Shown here one piece after another: positions 15,311 to 22,535 of a stretch of DNA of 25,109 bases. This DNA is from Betaproteobacteria bacterium (lineage in GTDB: Bacteria > Pseudomonadota > Gammaproteobacteria > Burkholderiales > SG8-39): positions 1 through 25,109 of the forward strand of contig JAFAGU010000314.1 of assembly GCA_019237595.1 (NCBI GenBank). The letters are read 5' to 3'. The first letter of the stretch is position 1. Every line of letters begins with the position of its first letter. The notes under the pieces are model-generated. The model ran no database searches, was not told the DNA's origin, and saw nothing but the letters and a program-made list of their open reading frames with translations. The position numbers and the translations under genes were made by a program.

Positions 15311-18300
15311 CTAGCGCCGGGCGCCGCTATCGCCGAAGAGCGTGAAGGGACCCCAGAAGAGCGGATGCGAGTAGCTCAACTTCGTGTCGCCGATGCTTGC
15401 GTCCGCGCCCATGAGCTTGACCATGGAGCTCCGCAGCGCCTCGGCGCGCGAAAGCGCCGGCGTCTCCGTCTGCGCCCGGAAGAGCTCGGTGGTGAGCAGG
15501 CGCGCCGATGCGGACTCCACCGCCCAGTTGGAGACGAGCAGGCTTCTCGCGCCAGCATAGAAGAACGCGCGGCCGAGTCCCGAGACCGCCTCGGCGCCCT
15601 CGGCACCGCCGCTTGCCGTGTTGCACGCGGACAGCACGACCCAGTCGGCATCGAGCTTGAGGCCGAGCACCTCCTGCATGGTGAGGAAGCCGTCCTCCTC
15701 CTTTTCGCCCGTGACCGCAGGGTTGGAGAGCACGAGCGCCGGCTGGTCGAGCCCGGTGACTTCGCCCGCCCTCAGTCCGTGGGTCGCGAAGGCGACGACG
15801 CGCCGGTCGGCGAGCGGCGTGCGCTTCACGTTTCCTTCGGTCGCGCGGGCGCCGAGAAAGAGATCGCCGCGGCCATCGGCATTGAGCACTTTGCTGATCT
15901 CCTGCAGCTCCTCCGCCGTATCGGGAAGCGAATTGAGCAACTTGTAGGCCTCCGCGAGCCCGATGGACGCCGCGCCCGGGGGCTTCGCCGCCGTCCCGGC
16001 GAGCGCCTGCTCCGTGTCGTCCACCGATTGCGCCAGGCTGAGGTTACGCAGGAGGCTGCGCCGGCCGCCGGCTGCTGCGGCGGTCGCTGCGTGGGCGAAG
16101 ACGGGGTTGCCGAATCCCGCAAACGCGCGCCGCGTCGCCCTGGATTCCGGCGCGCGCTTGAGCGCGACGAACGCAGTCGCGGAAGGCGATTGGGCGAGCG
16201 CAACTTTCGCGATGAGCCACGGTACCGCGGCGTACGAGCTCGAGAGCCCAGGCGCCGGCTGCGCGACGTCGCCCCGAGTCACCAGGAGGCCGGCGGGAAG
16301 CTGCGCAAGCACGCCGTTCGAAACGATGTTCAGGATGCGTGCCGAGCCCCAGGTCGCTTCCCCGGGACCGAGCAGCGCCTGGTAGAGCCGATGCGCCGCG
16401 GCGACATCGAAGGCCGGCAGCCTCGACAGGTCGCCGCTCTCGAGCTCGACCGCCGCGCGAAGCTTCGCGACGTCCGCCTCGATCGCCTTGCGTCCCACCG
16501 GCACGGCATGGAACTCGCGCCGTCCTTGCGCCCCGAGCGACCAGACATAGGTCTCGCGTTCTCCGACGAACACCGAGACGAAGGCTTCCCCCGGCGCAAG
16601 GGCCGCGGAAACCTCCGCAAGGCCAACGGGCTTGGGATCGATGAGCTCCGCGTATTCCGGAAAGCCGGCGCGGATCTTCGCGGCAAACGCGGCGCGGTCC
16701 TTGCGCAGCTTTTCGATATCCCGGCGCATGTCGGCGATGACCTTGTCCAGCCGCGTCGCATCCGGCGCCGCGGCGAGCCGGCCGACGAGCAGACCCAGCG
16801 CCTCGATGCGCTGCTTCGCGTCCTGGTCCTTGCGCGCGATTTCCGCGAGCGCCGGGTCCGGAAGCTGGGCGCGTGCCGCCGACACGCTGATCGCCTGCTG
16901 CACGCCGGAGCCGCGCGCGATGTCGGCCATCCTGAATGCTTCATCCACGGCGTCGAGCCCGGGCGGCACGGCGCCCTTGCGATGCAGCCGCGAAAGCAGC
17001 TCGATATAGGACTCGAGCACCGTGCGGCGCCAGAAGGCGGCGAAGTACCCGGAGTTCTCCCCTGCCGCTTCCTCGTTGTCGTGGCGAGTGAACTGGGGAA
17101 CCGCCTCCTGGAAGAGCGCGAGCGCCTGCTCGTCTTCGCCGCGCGCGTCCTTTGCCATGGCGAGTGCCGCCTTCCATTGGGCGAGCGCGTAGGCATTCGG
17201 GACAGGGTTGCGCAGGATCAGCTCGACATGCCGGGCCGCCATCTGCCCCGCCTCCTCGGCGCGGCCCGCCTTCACGAGCGCAAGCGCGCGACCCGGGGGC
17301 TGCCGGCTGAAGTTGCGGTAAAGCTGCGGGTCGCCGCGCAGCGCATCGTCGCGCGCCTTGAAGACGGCGACGGCTTCGTCCCAGCGCGATTGCGCGAGCA
17401 GCGCGTTGCCCAGGCGCGCTCGCGCGCCTGCGAGGCTCGTTGCGGTCGGCGGAATGCCGGCGCCTTCCAGCGCCCGGATGGCGTACCGGTAGAACTTCTT
17501 CGCCGCCTCGACGTCGCCCTGCTGCAGCTTCGCCCAGCCGAGCTGGCCGACGGCGGCCGCGACGACCGTGGTATTGACGGCGTAGCGCTTGAGGCGGTCT
17601 TCGATCGCCGCGCGCGCGAAGAACTCCGCCTCGCCCGCCTTGCCGCGCGTGGCGAGCGCGTCCGAAAGCGACAGCTTCGCTCCGGCAAGATTATTCACCG
17701 CGATCCCCTGGTATCGGTCCTGCGCCGAGAGCCGGCGGCGCGCGTCGCGAACGTCGCGCTCGGCGTGGTCGAGCGCGAGGCGCATGAAGCGCTCGGCTTC
17801 CGCGTAGTCGCCCTCGCGCTCCTTCACCAGTCCGTGCGCGCGCCGGTTGAGGAAAAGGTGGTTTTCCCCCCACTCCAGCCATTGCCGGCTGTTGCGGATC
17901 TGCTCGATGGTCCGGTCGGCCTGCGCGAGCGATTCATTCGCCTGCACGAGCATGCCGAGCGTCGACTGCGCACCCGCGAGCCGAATGAGCGAATGGTGCA
18001 CCGTGAATCCGCTCACGCCGCCCCACTCCTTCGCCCGCGCCTTCCAGAACTCGACCGCGGCAAACCAATCGTTGTGCGCCTCGAGAGCGGTGCCAAGCTC
18101 ATCTTCTATGTTGCCCCGGCCGCCCCAGCCGCCCGTGACCGGGATGTTCGGCTGGTTGAAGCTCAGCGCGAGCCGGAAATCGGCGATCGCCTGCTCGTAC
18201 TCGCCGAGCTTGCTGCGCGCCATGCCTCGACGGTGGTAGAACGCCGCGAGCTGCTGCTTCGCCGCTCGCGGTGGCGGCTCAGCGTCGGCCTCCCTGCGAA

Positions 18301-18427
18301 GCGCCGGATCGGCATGCCCGGCGGATTCGAAGGCGGAATCGACGGACGCGGTGTCCTGCGCCCATGCGTTGGCCAGCCCGAGCGCAACCGAGCACGCGAC
18401 AAAAATGGCTTTCCCGAGCGCCCCCAT
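15311..18427 (-). CDS. Exported TPR-CHAT (caspase-like) protein
   Basis: The 1038-residue protein has a signal peptide (residues 1-23, ending ANAWAQ) and then many TPR-like helical repeats over about residues 55-480. Examples are YHRRGMARSKLGEYEQAIADFRLAL and LGWAKLQQGDVEAAKKFYRYAI. A helical linker (about 560-620, IEKLRKDRAAFAAKIRAGFPEY) and a C-terminal CHAT domain from about 640 follow. CHAT is a clan CD peptidase fold related to caspases. The dyad is intact: His883 in VAFATHGLRAGE and Cys935 in WVVLSACNTASG, followed by AFFYAGARSLLVSNWAV. The family includes HetF and the CRISPR-linked Csx29/TPR-CHAT, which are cytosolic; an exported one is less usual. GGGAGG precedes ATG 18427. The BatA-like gene ends 47 nt upstream, so it probably belongs to the MoxR operon. 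Target unknown. Confidence 0.92.
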   Translation of the reverse strand: MGALGKAIFVACSVALGLANAWAQDTASVDSAFESAGHADPALRREADAEPPPRAAKQQLAAFYHRRGMARSKLGEYEQAIADFRLALSFNQPNIPVTGGWGGRGNIEDELGTALEAHNDWFAAVEFWKARAKEWGGVSGFTVHHSLIRLAGAQSTLGMLVQANESLAQADRTIEQIRNSRQWLEWGENHLFLNRRAHGLVKEREGDYAEAERFMRLALDHAERDVRDARRRLSAQDRYQGIAVNNLAGAKLSLSDALATRGKAGEAEFFARAAIEDRLKRYAVNTTVVAAAVGQLGWAKLQQGDVEAAKKFYRYAIRALEGAGIPPTATSLAGARARLGNALLAQSRWDEAVAVFKARDDALRGDPQLYRNFSRQPPGRALALVKAGRAEEAGQMAARHVELILRNPVPNAYALAQWKAALAMAKDARGEDEQALALFQEAVPQFTRHDNEEAAGENSGYFAAFWRRTVLESYIELLSRLHRKGAVPPGLDAVDEAFRMADIARGSGVQQAISVSAARAQLPDPALAEIARKDQDAKQRIEALGLLVGRLAAAPDATRLDKVIADMRRDIEKLRKDRAAFAAKIRAGFPEYAELIDPKPVGLAEVSAALAPGEAFVSVFVGERETYVWSLGAQGRREFHAVPVGRKAIEADVAKLRAAVELESGDLSRLPAFDVAAAHRLYQALLGPGEATWGSARILNIVSNGVLAQLPAGLLVTRGDVAQPAPGLSSSYAAVPWLIAKVALAQSPSATAFVALKRAPESRATRRAFAGFGNPVFAHAATAAAAGGRRSLLRNLSLAQSVDDTEQALAGTAAKPPGAASIGLAEAYKLLNSLPDTAEELQEISKVLNADGRGDLFLGARATEGNVKRTPLADRRVVAFATHGLRAGEVTGLDQPALVLSNPAVTGEKEEDGFLTMQEVLGLKLDADWVVLSACNTASGGAEGAEAVSGLGRAFFYAGARSLLVSNWAVESASARLLTTELFRAQTETPALSRAEALRSSMVKLMGADASIGDTKLSYSHPLFWGPFTLFGDSGARR

Positions 18428-18474
18428 GCGGCCTCCCTGCCCGCATTATGTCCGAGGAAGGGGCCCTGAGGTTC

Positions 18475-19512
18475 TTACAGCAGCCGGTTGAACCAGACGA
18501 GGGAAAGCATCGCCGCCAGGAGCGCGAGGACGGCGGCGATCGCGGAGAAGAGCGCGGTCACCTCGCTCTTCTTCGTCTCCATGACGAGCCTGGAGTTGAG
18601 CGTCTTGTAGATCTTGTTCAGGTCGGGGGCGTTGCCGGCGTAGAAGTATTCGCCGCGGGTGATATCGGCGATGGTCTTCAGCGTCTCCTCGTCCAGGCGC
18701 ACGTGCATCGACCAGCCCTCGAAGCCGACGATCTTGCCCTCCGTCGTACCCACGCCGACGGTGTAGACGCGCACCCCTTTGTCGGCCGCGAGGCGCGCCG
18801 CCTGGATCGAGTCCGGACCGGTGGTTCGCTGGCCGTCGGTGAGCAGTATGATCACGGCCGAGGAATAGGAACCCGGCGGAACCGGCTTGGGCGCATCGCG
18901 CCGCCCGGGGCCATCCGGACCTGCTCCCTTCTTTCCCGCATCCGGATAGGCGAAGGTCGCGACGTCGATCCCGTCCTTTGGGAAGAGCGTGGCAAGCGAC
19001 ACGAGGATGGCGCTCCCGATGGCCGTGGCGCGTTGCAGCTGGAAGCGATCGATCGCGGCGATCAGGTCTTCCTTGTTCCGCGTGGGCGCCTGCGCCACCG
19101 TGGCGGTGCCGGCGAAGGCGACGATGCCGATGCGCACGTTCTCCGGTTGCTCGCCGATGAACTGCTTGGCCGCGTTCTGCGCCGCGACCAGGCGGCTCGG
19201 CTCGACGTCGGTCGCGCGCATGCTGCCCGAGACGTCCATGGCGAGGATCACAGTCTCGTGCTGCGACGGGAGCGTCACCGTCGCTTGCGGGCGCGCGGTC
19301 GCGACGATGATGACGGCGAGCGCGAGGAGGAAGAGGAGCGGCGGCACATGCCGGCGCATGCCGGGGCCGCTGCCGAGGGCCTCCTTCACGAGGTCCAGGC
19401 TCGCGTAGCGGACCGCGAACTTCTTCTTGCGCCTGAGGACGAGGAAGTAGGCGGCCACCACGAGGGGCAGCGTCGCGAGGCCCCAGAGCGCCTCGGGCCA
19501 GAGGAAGGTCAC
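18475..19512 (-). CDS. BatA-like vWA-domain membrane protein
   Basis: The 345-residue protein has N-terminal helices at about 5-25 and 57-73, a von Willebrand A domain and a C-terminal helix (about 322-342), the BatA layout. The metal-ion-dependent adhesion site is complete: AMDVSGSMRATD (Asp93, Ser95, Ser97), a Thr in RATAIGSAI and Asp in ILLTDGQ. A Gly/Pro-rich insert lies just before VIILLTDG. In Bat systems such proteins work with MoxR ATPases in envelope stress or protein-complex assembly. The start is GTG 19512, which overlaps the DUF58 stop as GTGA; homologues begin with this FLWPEALWGL helix. The frame runs on upstream, but that is shadow of the DUF58 gene. The CHAT gene follows after 47 nt. 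Confidence 0.9.
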   Translation of the reverse strand: MTFLWPEALWGLATLPLVVAAYFLVLRRKKKFAVRYASLDLVKEALGSGPGMRRHVPPLLFLLALAVIIVATARPQATVTLPSQHETVILAMDVSGSMRATDVEPSRLVAAQNAAKQFIGEQPENVRIGIVAFAGTATVAQAPTRNKEDLIAAIDRFQLQRATAIGSAILVSLATLFPKDGIDVATFAYPDAGKKGAGPDGPGRRDAPKPVPPGSYSSAVIILLTDGQRTTGPDSIQAARLAADKGVRVYTVGVGTTEGKIVGFEGWSMHVRLDEETLKTIADITRGEYFYAGNAPDLNKIYKTLNSRLVMETKKSEVTALFSAIAAVLALLAAMLSLVWFNRLL

Positions 19513-20498
19513 GCAGCAGCCTCCCGCACGGGCGCGGCCGCCGTGCGGCTGCGCCGGCGCCGCAGCTCGGCGAAGCGACGGATCGCGTCGACCAGGTCCT
19601 CGTCGGTCGAGAGCTCGAGCACGTCGGCGCCCGAAGCTACGAAGCGCCCGCGCAGCGCGGCTTCGCGCCGCGCCGCCGCTTCGGCGAAGCGCCGGCGAAA
19701 GCCCGGGTCGTGCGTGTCGACGAGCACCTGCTCGCCGGTCTCCGCGTCGCGGAACGGCACGAGGCCGAGGTCCGGAAGCTCGGACTCGAGCGCGTCGTAG
19801 AGCCGGACGGCGACGAGCTCGTGCCGCTGCACGAGCGGTGCAAGCAGGCGCTCCCAGCCGGGCTCGCTGAAGAAGTCGGAGACGAGGAAGGCGAGCGAGC
19901 GCCGGCGCATGAGGTGGCCCGCGGCGCGCAGGACTTCCGAGAGGTCCGTCTTCCTTCCCTCGACCCGGTTCCTGCGCTGCATGGCATGGAGCAGCCGCAG
20001 GACATGGGTGCGCCCCGCACCCGGCGGAAGGATCGCCTCGACGCCGTTGCCGTAGATCAGCGCGCCGACGCGGTTGCCATGGCGCGTGAGCAAACGCGCC
20101 ATCACGGCGACGAAGTCCTCGGACACCGTGCGCTTGCGCGCGGCGTGCGAGCCGAAATCGAGCGAGGCGCTGAGGTCGAGCAGGAACCACGCGGTGATCT
20201 CGCGGTCCTCGTGGAACTCGCGCACGTAGGGAAGCTCGAGGCGCGCCGTCACGTTCCAGTCGATGCGCCGCACGTCGTCGCCGTACTGGTACTCGCGCAG
20301 GTCGGCGAGATCGAGGCCGTTACCGCGGAAAAGCGTCCGGTAGTCGCCCTGCAGCAAGCCGTCGAGCCGGCGAAGCACCGTCCACTCGAGCCGACGCAGC
20401 ACGTCGTCGGGCCGACGCGCCGGCAGCGCGACGACGTTGGCCGGCGGAGGCCCTCCCGGCGAGCCGCCGTTACGCGGCCGATGGAGCCACTTGAACAT
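19509..20498 (-). CDS. DUF58 protein of the MoxR-associated type
   Basis: The 329-residue protein carries the DUF58 signature REYQYGDDVRRIDWNVTARLELPYVREFHEDRE (about 69-101). It is followed by a vWA-like core with LLDLSASLDFGS (a degenerate MIDAS-like strand) and LAFLVSDFFSEPGWERLL. No membrane segment is seen. DUF58 genes nearly always accompany moxR and are thought to act with the ATPase as adaptors. ATG 20498 lies 29 nt inside the 3' end of moxR with no good ribosome-binding site, so it is probably expressed by coupling; the stop overlaps the vWA gene start by 4 nt. The function is inferred only from association. Confidence 0.9.
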   Translation of the reverse strand: MFKWLHRPRNGGSPGGPPPANVVALPARRPDDVLRRLEWTVLRRLDGLLQGDYRTLFRGNGLDLADLREYQYGDDVRRIDWNVTARLELPYVREFHEDREITAWFLLDLSASLDFGSHAARKRTVSEDFVAVMARLLTRHGNRVGALIYGNGVEAILPPGAGRTHVLRLLHAMQRRNRVEGRKTDLSEVLRAAGHLMRRRSLAFLVSDFFSEPGWERLLAPLVQRHELVAVRLYDALESELPDLGLVPFRDAETGEQVLVDTHDPGFRRRFAEAAARREAALRGRFVASGADVLELSTDEDLVDAIRRFAELRRRRSRTAAAPVREAAA

Positions 20499-21483
20499 GG
20501 GATTGCAGCGGCTTCTCGGGCGCGCGGACCTGCTGCATGACGCGCTTCATTATGTCGTCGGCGCTCACGCCCTCGGAGAGCGCTTCGTAGGAAAGCACGA
20601 GGCGATGGCGGAAGACGTCGGGCGCGAGGTCGGTCACGTCCTCGGGCAGCGCGTAGTCGCGCCCGCGCAGGAAGGCGAGCGCGCGCGCCGCCTCGATGAG
20701 GTGGATCGGCGCCCGCGGGCTCGCGCCATAGCTCAAGTATTTGGCGAGCTCCGGGAGCCCGTTCTGGGCCGGGTCGCGCGTCACGGCCGCAAGGCGCACC
20801 GCATACTGGACGAGCGAAGGCTCGACGTAGCCGGTGCGGCACTGCTGCTGGAGGCGGCGCAGCTCGTCGGTCGCCGCCACCGGGACCACGTCGGGCAGCG
20901 CGCCCGTGATCCGCTCGACGATCACGAATTCCTCGCCCTCGGTCGGGTAGCCGACCAGGACCTTCATCATGAACCGGTCGACCTGCGCTTCCGGCAGCGG
21001 GTAGGTGCCCTCGGTCTCGATCGGGTTCTGCGTCGCCATGACGAGGAAGGGATCGGGCACGCGGTGCGTCTCGCCGGCGATGGTCACCTGCCTCTCCTGC
21101 ATCACCTCGAGGAGCGCGCTCTGCACCTTGGCCGGGGCGCGGTTGATCTCGTCGGCGAGCAGCAGGTTGCAGAAGACCGGCCCGAGCGACGTGGCGAACT
21201 CGCCGCTCTTCTGGTTGTAGATGCGCGTGCCGACGAGGTCGGCCGGCACGAGGTCGGGCGTGAACTGGATGCGCCGGAAGGAGCCGCGGATCGCCTGCGC
21301 GAGCGTCTTCACCGTGAGCGTCTTCGCGAGGCCGGGCACGCCCTCGACGAGGAGGTGCCCCTGGGCGAGCACGGCGACGAGCACGCGCTCGAGGAAGCGG
21401 TCCTGGCCGACGACGATCTTCTTCACCTCGTAGAGGATCCGCTCCATGAGCGAGGCGACTTCGGCGGGATCTCTTTGGTCCAT
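20470..21483 (-). CDS. MoxR-family AAA+ ATPase
   Basis: MoxR ATPases are hexameric AAA+ chaperones that insert metals or remodel and activate partner complexes, typically vWA proteins encoded next to them. The 337-residue protein has Walker A GVPGLAKT (48-55), Walker B LLLADEINRA (Asp111, Glu112), sensor 1 MATQNPIETEGTYPLPEAQVDRFM and a C-terminal lid with LSYGASPRAPIHLIEAARALAFLRGR. All catalytic residues are present and length fits. The start ATG 21483 (MDQRDPAEV) has GAGG 5 nt upstream. The open frame extends another 329 codons upstream, but that is antiparallel-free shadow of the protease gene in a different frame. It lies 11 nt after the protease gene and overlaps DUF58. Confidence 0.95.
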   Translation of the reverse strand: MDQRDPAEVASLMERILYEVKKIVVGQDRFLERVLVAVLAQGHLLVEGVPGLAKTLTVKTLAQAIRGSFRRIQFTPDLVPADLVGTRIYNQKSGEFATSLGPVFCNLLLADEINRAPAKVQSALLEVMQERQVTIAGETHRVPDPFLVMATQNPIETEGTYPLPEAQVDRFMMKVLVGYPTEGEEFVIVERITGALPDVVPVAATDELRRLQQQCRTGYVEPSLVQYAVRLAAVTRDPAQNGLPELAKYLSYGASPRAPIHLIEAARALAFLRGRDYALPEDVTDLAPDVFRHRLVLSYEALSEGVSADDIMKRVMQQVRAPEKPLQSHVQVAPSAA

Positions 21484-21494
21484 GGAAACCTCGG

Positions 21495-22394
21495 TCAGAA
21501 AGGCGACAGCCCGGCCGCCGCGGCCGCGTTCTCGATCGGCACGGCGAAGCCGATGCCGACGAACACGCGCTGCTCGGTCGGGTTCAGCAGGCCCGTGACG
21601 ATGCCCACGACCTCCCCTTCCAGCGTGACCAGCGGCCCGCCCGAGTTGCCGGGATTCACCGCCGCATCGAACTGGATGAGGTTGGAGAGCACGCGCCGCC
21701 CCTGCGATTCGTACTGGCGCTTCAGCCCGGAAATCACGCCGGCCGAAGCCGACGGGCCGATGCCGAAAGGAAAGCCGACCGCGACGACGGGGTCGCCCGG
21801 CCGGATGCCGTTGGTCGAGCGCAGGGTCGCCGGCACGAGGTCGTCGGGAATTTTCTTGGCCTGCAGGACCGCGAGGTCCGTCTCGGGCCTCGTGCCGATC
21901 ACCTCGGCGTCCGCCTCCAGGCCGTCGAAGAAGGTGACCTTGATCCGCTTCGCGCCGTTCACGACGTGAAGGTTGGTGAGGATGACGCCGGTCTCGACGA
22001 TGACCACTCCGGTCCCGACATTGCCTTCGGCGGCCGCCTTGTCCTCGGCCTTGTCGCCTTCCTTCGCCTCGTCGGCTTCCGTCATGAGCCCGCGCACGTG
22101 GACCACGGAGGGGAGGATCTTTTCGTAGGCATCGGCGGCGGTGGGCTGCGCGGCATTCGCCTGCAGCGCCCGCTCGATCGCAGCATCGACCTGGGCCTCG
22201 TTCATCCCGCGCGGTGCAAGCCAGGCGAAAGCCGCAAGCGCGAGGAACACTACGGCCGCGGCGGCGGCGGCGAGCGCGCGTCGGTGGCGACGGAGAAAAC
22301 CGCGTGATGGAGGCGATACCGGCCCGGGCGGCGTCGCCGGTTTGGCGGGCGATGGGCCGGTGCGCGAATCGCTGTATACCGCCACGCGCTTCAT
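21495..22394 (-). CDS. Membrane-anchored HtrA-like (S1C) serine protease without PDZ
   Basis: The 299-residue protein has a Pro-rich cytosolic N-terminus (1-31), a basic stretch, one membrane helix (about 39-60) and a trypsin-fold protease domain on the periplasmic side. The triad is complete: His143 in LTNLHVV, Asp173 in ETDLAVL and Ser251 in NPGNSGGPL. An acidic, Lys/Glu/Ala-rich insert (about 106-124) sits at the start of the domain. There is no PDZ domain, unlike DegP or DegS, so control must come from elsewhere, perhaps from the MoxR/vWA partners encoded 11 nt downstream. Start ATG 22394 is the first in frame and yields the expected topology. A promoter-like sequence lies close upstream, implying a very short leader. 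It is probably the first gene of the protease-MoxR-vWA-CHAT unit. Confidence 0.9.
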   Translation of the reverse strand: MKRVAVYSDSRTGPSPAKPATPPGPVSPPSRGFLRRHRRALAAAAAAVVFLALAAFAWLAPRGMNEAQVDAAIERALQANAAQPTAADAYEKILPSVVHVRGLMTEADEAKEGDKAEDKAAAEGNVGTGVVIVETGVILTNLHVVNGAKRIKVTFFDGLEADAEVIGTRPETDLAVLQAKKIPDDLVPATLRSTNGIRPGDPVVAVGFPFGIGPSASAGVISGLKRQYESQGRRVLSNLIQFDAAVNPGNSGGPLVTLEGEVVGIVTGLLNPTEQRVFVGIGFAVPIENAAAAAGLSPF

Positions 22395-22407
22395 GGAAGT
22401 CCGGTCC

Positions 22408-22435
22408 AGTGTAGCAGTCGCAACGCCCGACGCAA
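22408..22435 (-). promoter_or_regulatory. Candidate promoter of the protease-MoxR-CHAT operon
   Basis: Minus strand TTGCGT (22435-22430) and TGCTACACT (22416-22408, extended -10) have a 16-nt spacer between the hexamers. Predicted start of transcription is near 22401, only about 7 nt before ATG 22394, so the message would be almost leaderless. The decamer CTGCTACACT is also found in the dctP promoter. Confidence 0.4.
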
Positions 22436-22456
22436 CGCTCTTTTACTGTCGGCGGC

Positions 22457-22498
22457 GCACTACAACGCACTACAAGGAAGCACGGGAATTATTCCCGT
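22457..22498. promoter_or_regulatory. Direct repeats plus 17-nt palindrome upstream of the protease operon
   Basis: GCACTACAA occurs at 22457-22465 and 22467-22475, a 10-bp period or about one helix turn. Next to it ACGGGAATTATTCCCGT (22482-22498) is a perfect palindrome with 8-nt arms. They lie 20-65 bp upstream of the candidate -35. No T-run follows the palindrome on either strand, which argues against an intrinsic terminator for livF. A regulator-binding region is likely; the regulator is unknown. Confidence 0.4.
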
Positions 22499-22535
22499 CC
22501 GGACGGCGCAGTTTCTGAAGCACGCTTCCTGCTCG

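Noticed and set aside
15302..18469. A 1055-codon open frame on the plus strand opposite the CHAT gene
   Set aside because: The translation is Arg/Glu-rich without domains, and lies antisense to a clear TPR-CHAT protein. Long mirror frames are expected in G+C-rich genes.
20437..21969. Plus-strand 510-codon frame opposite moxR and the protease
   Set aside because: Antisense to two genes with intact catalytic motifs; no plausible domain in its translation.
22482..22498. Palindrome as an intrinsic terminator of livF
   Set aside because: No T-run follows on the minus strand and the loop would be very small; a protein-binding site fits better.
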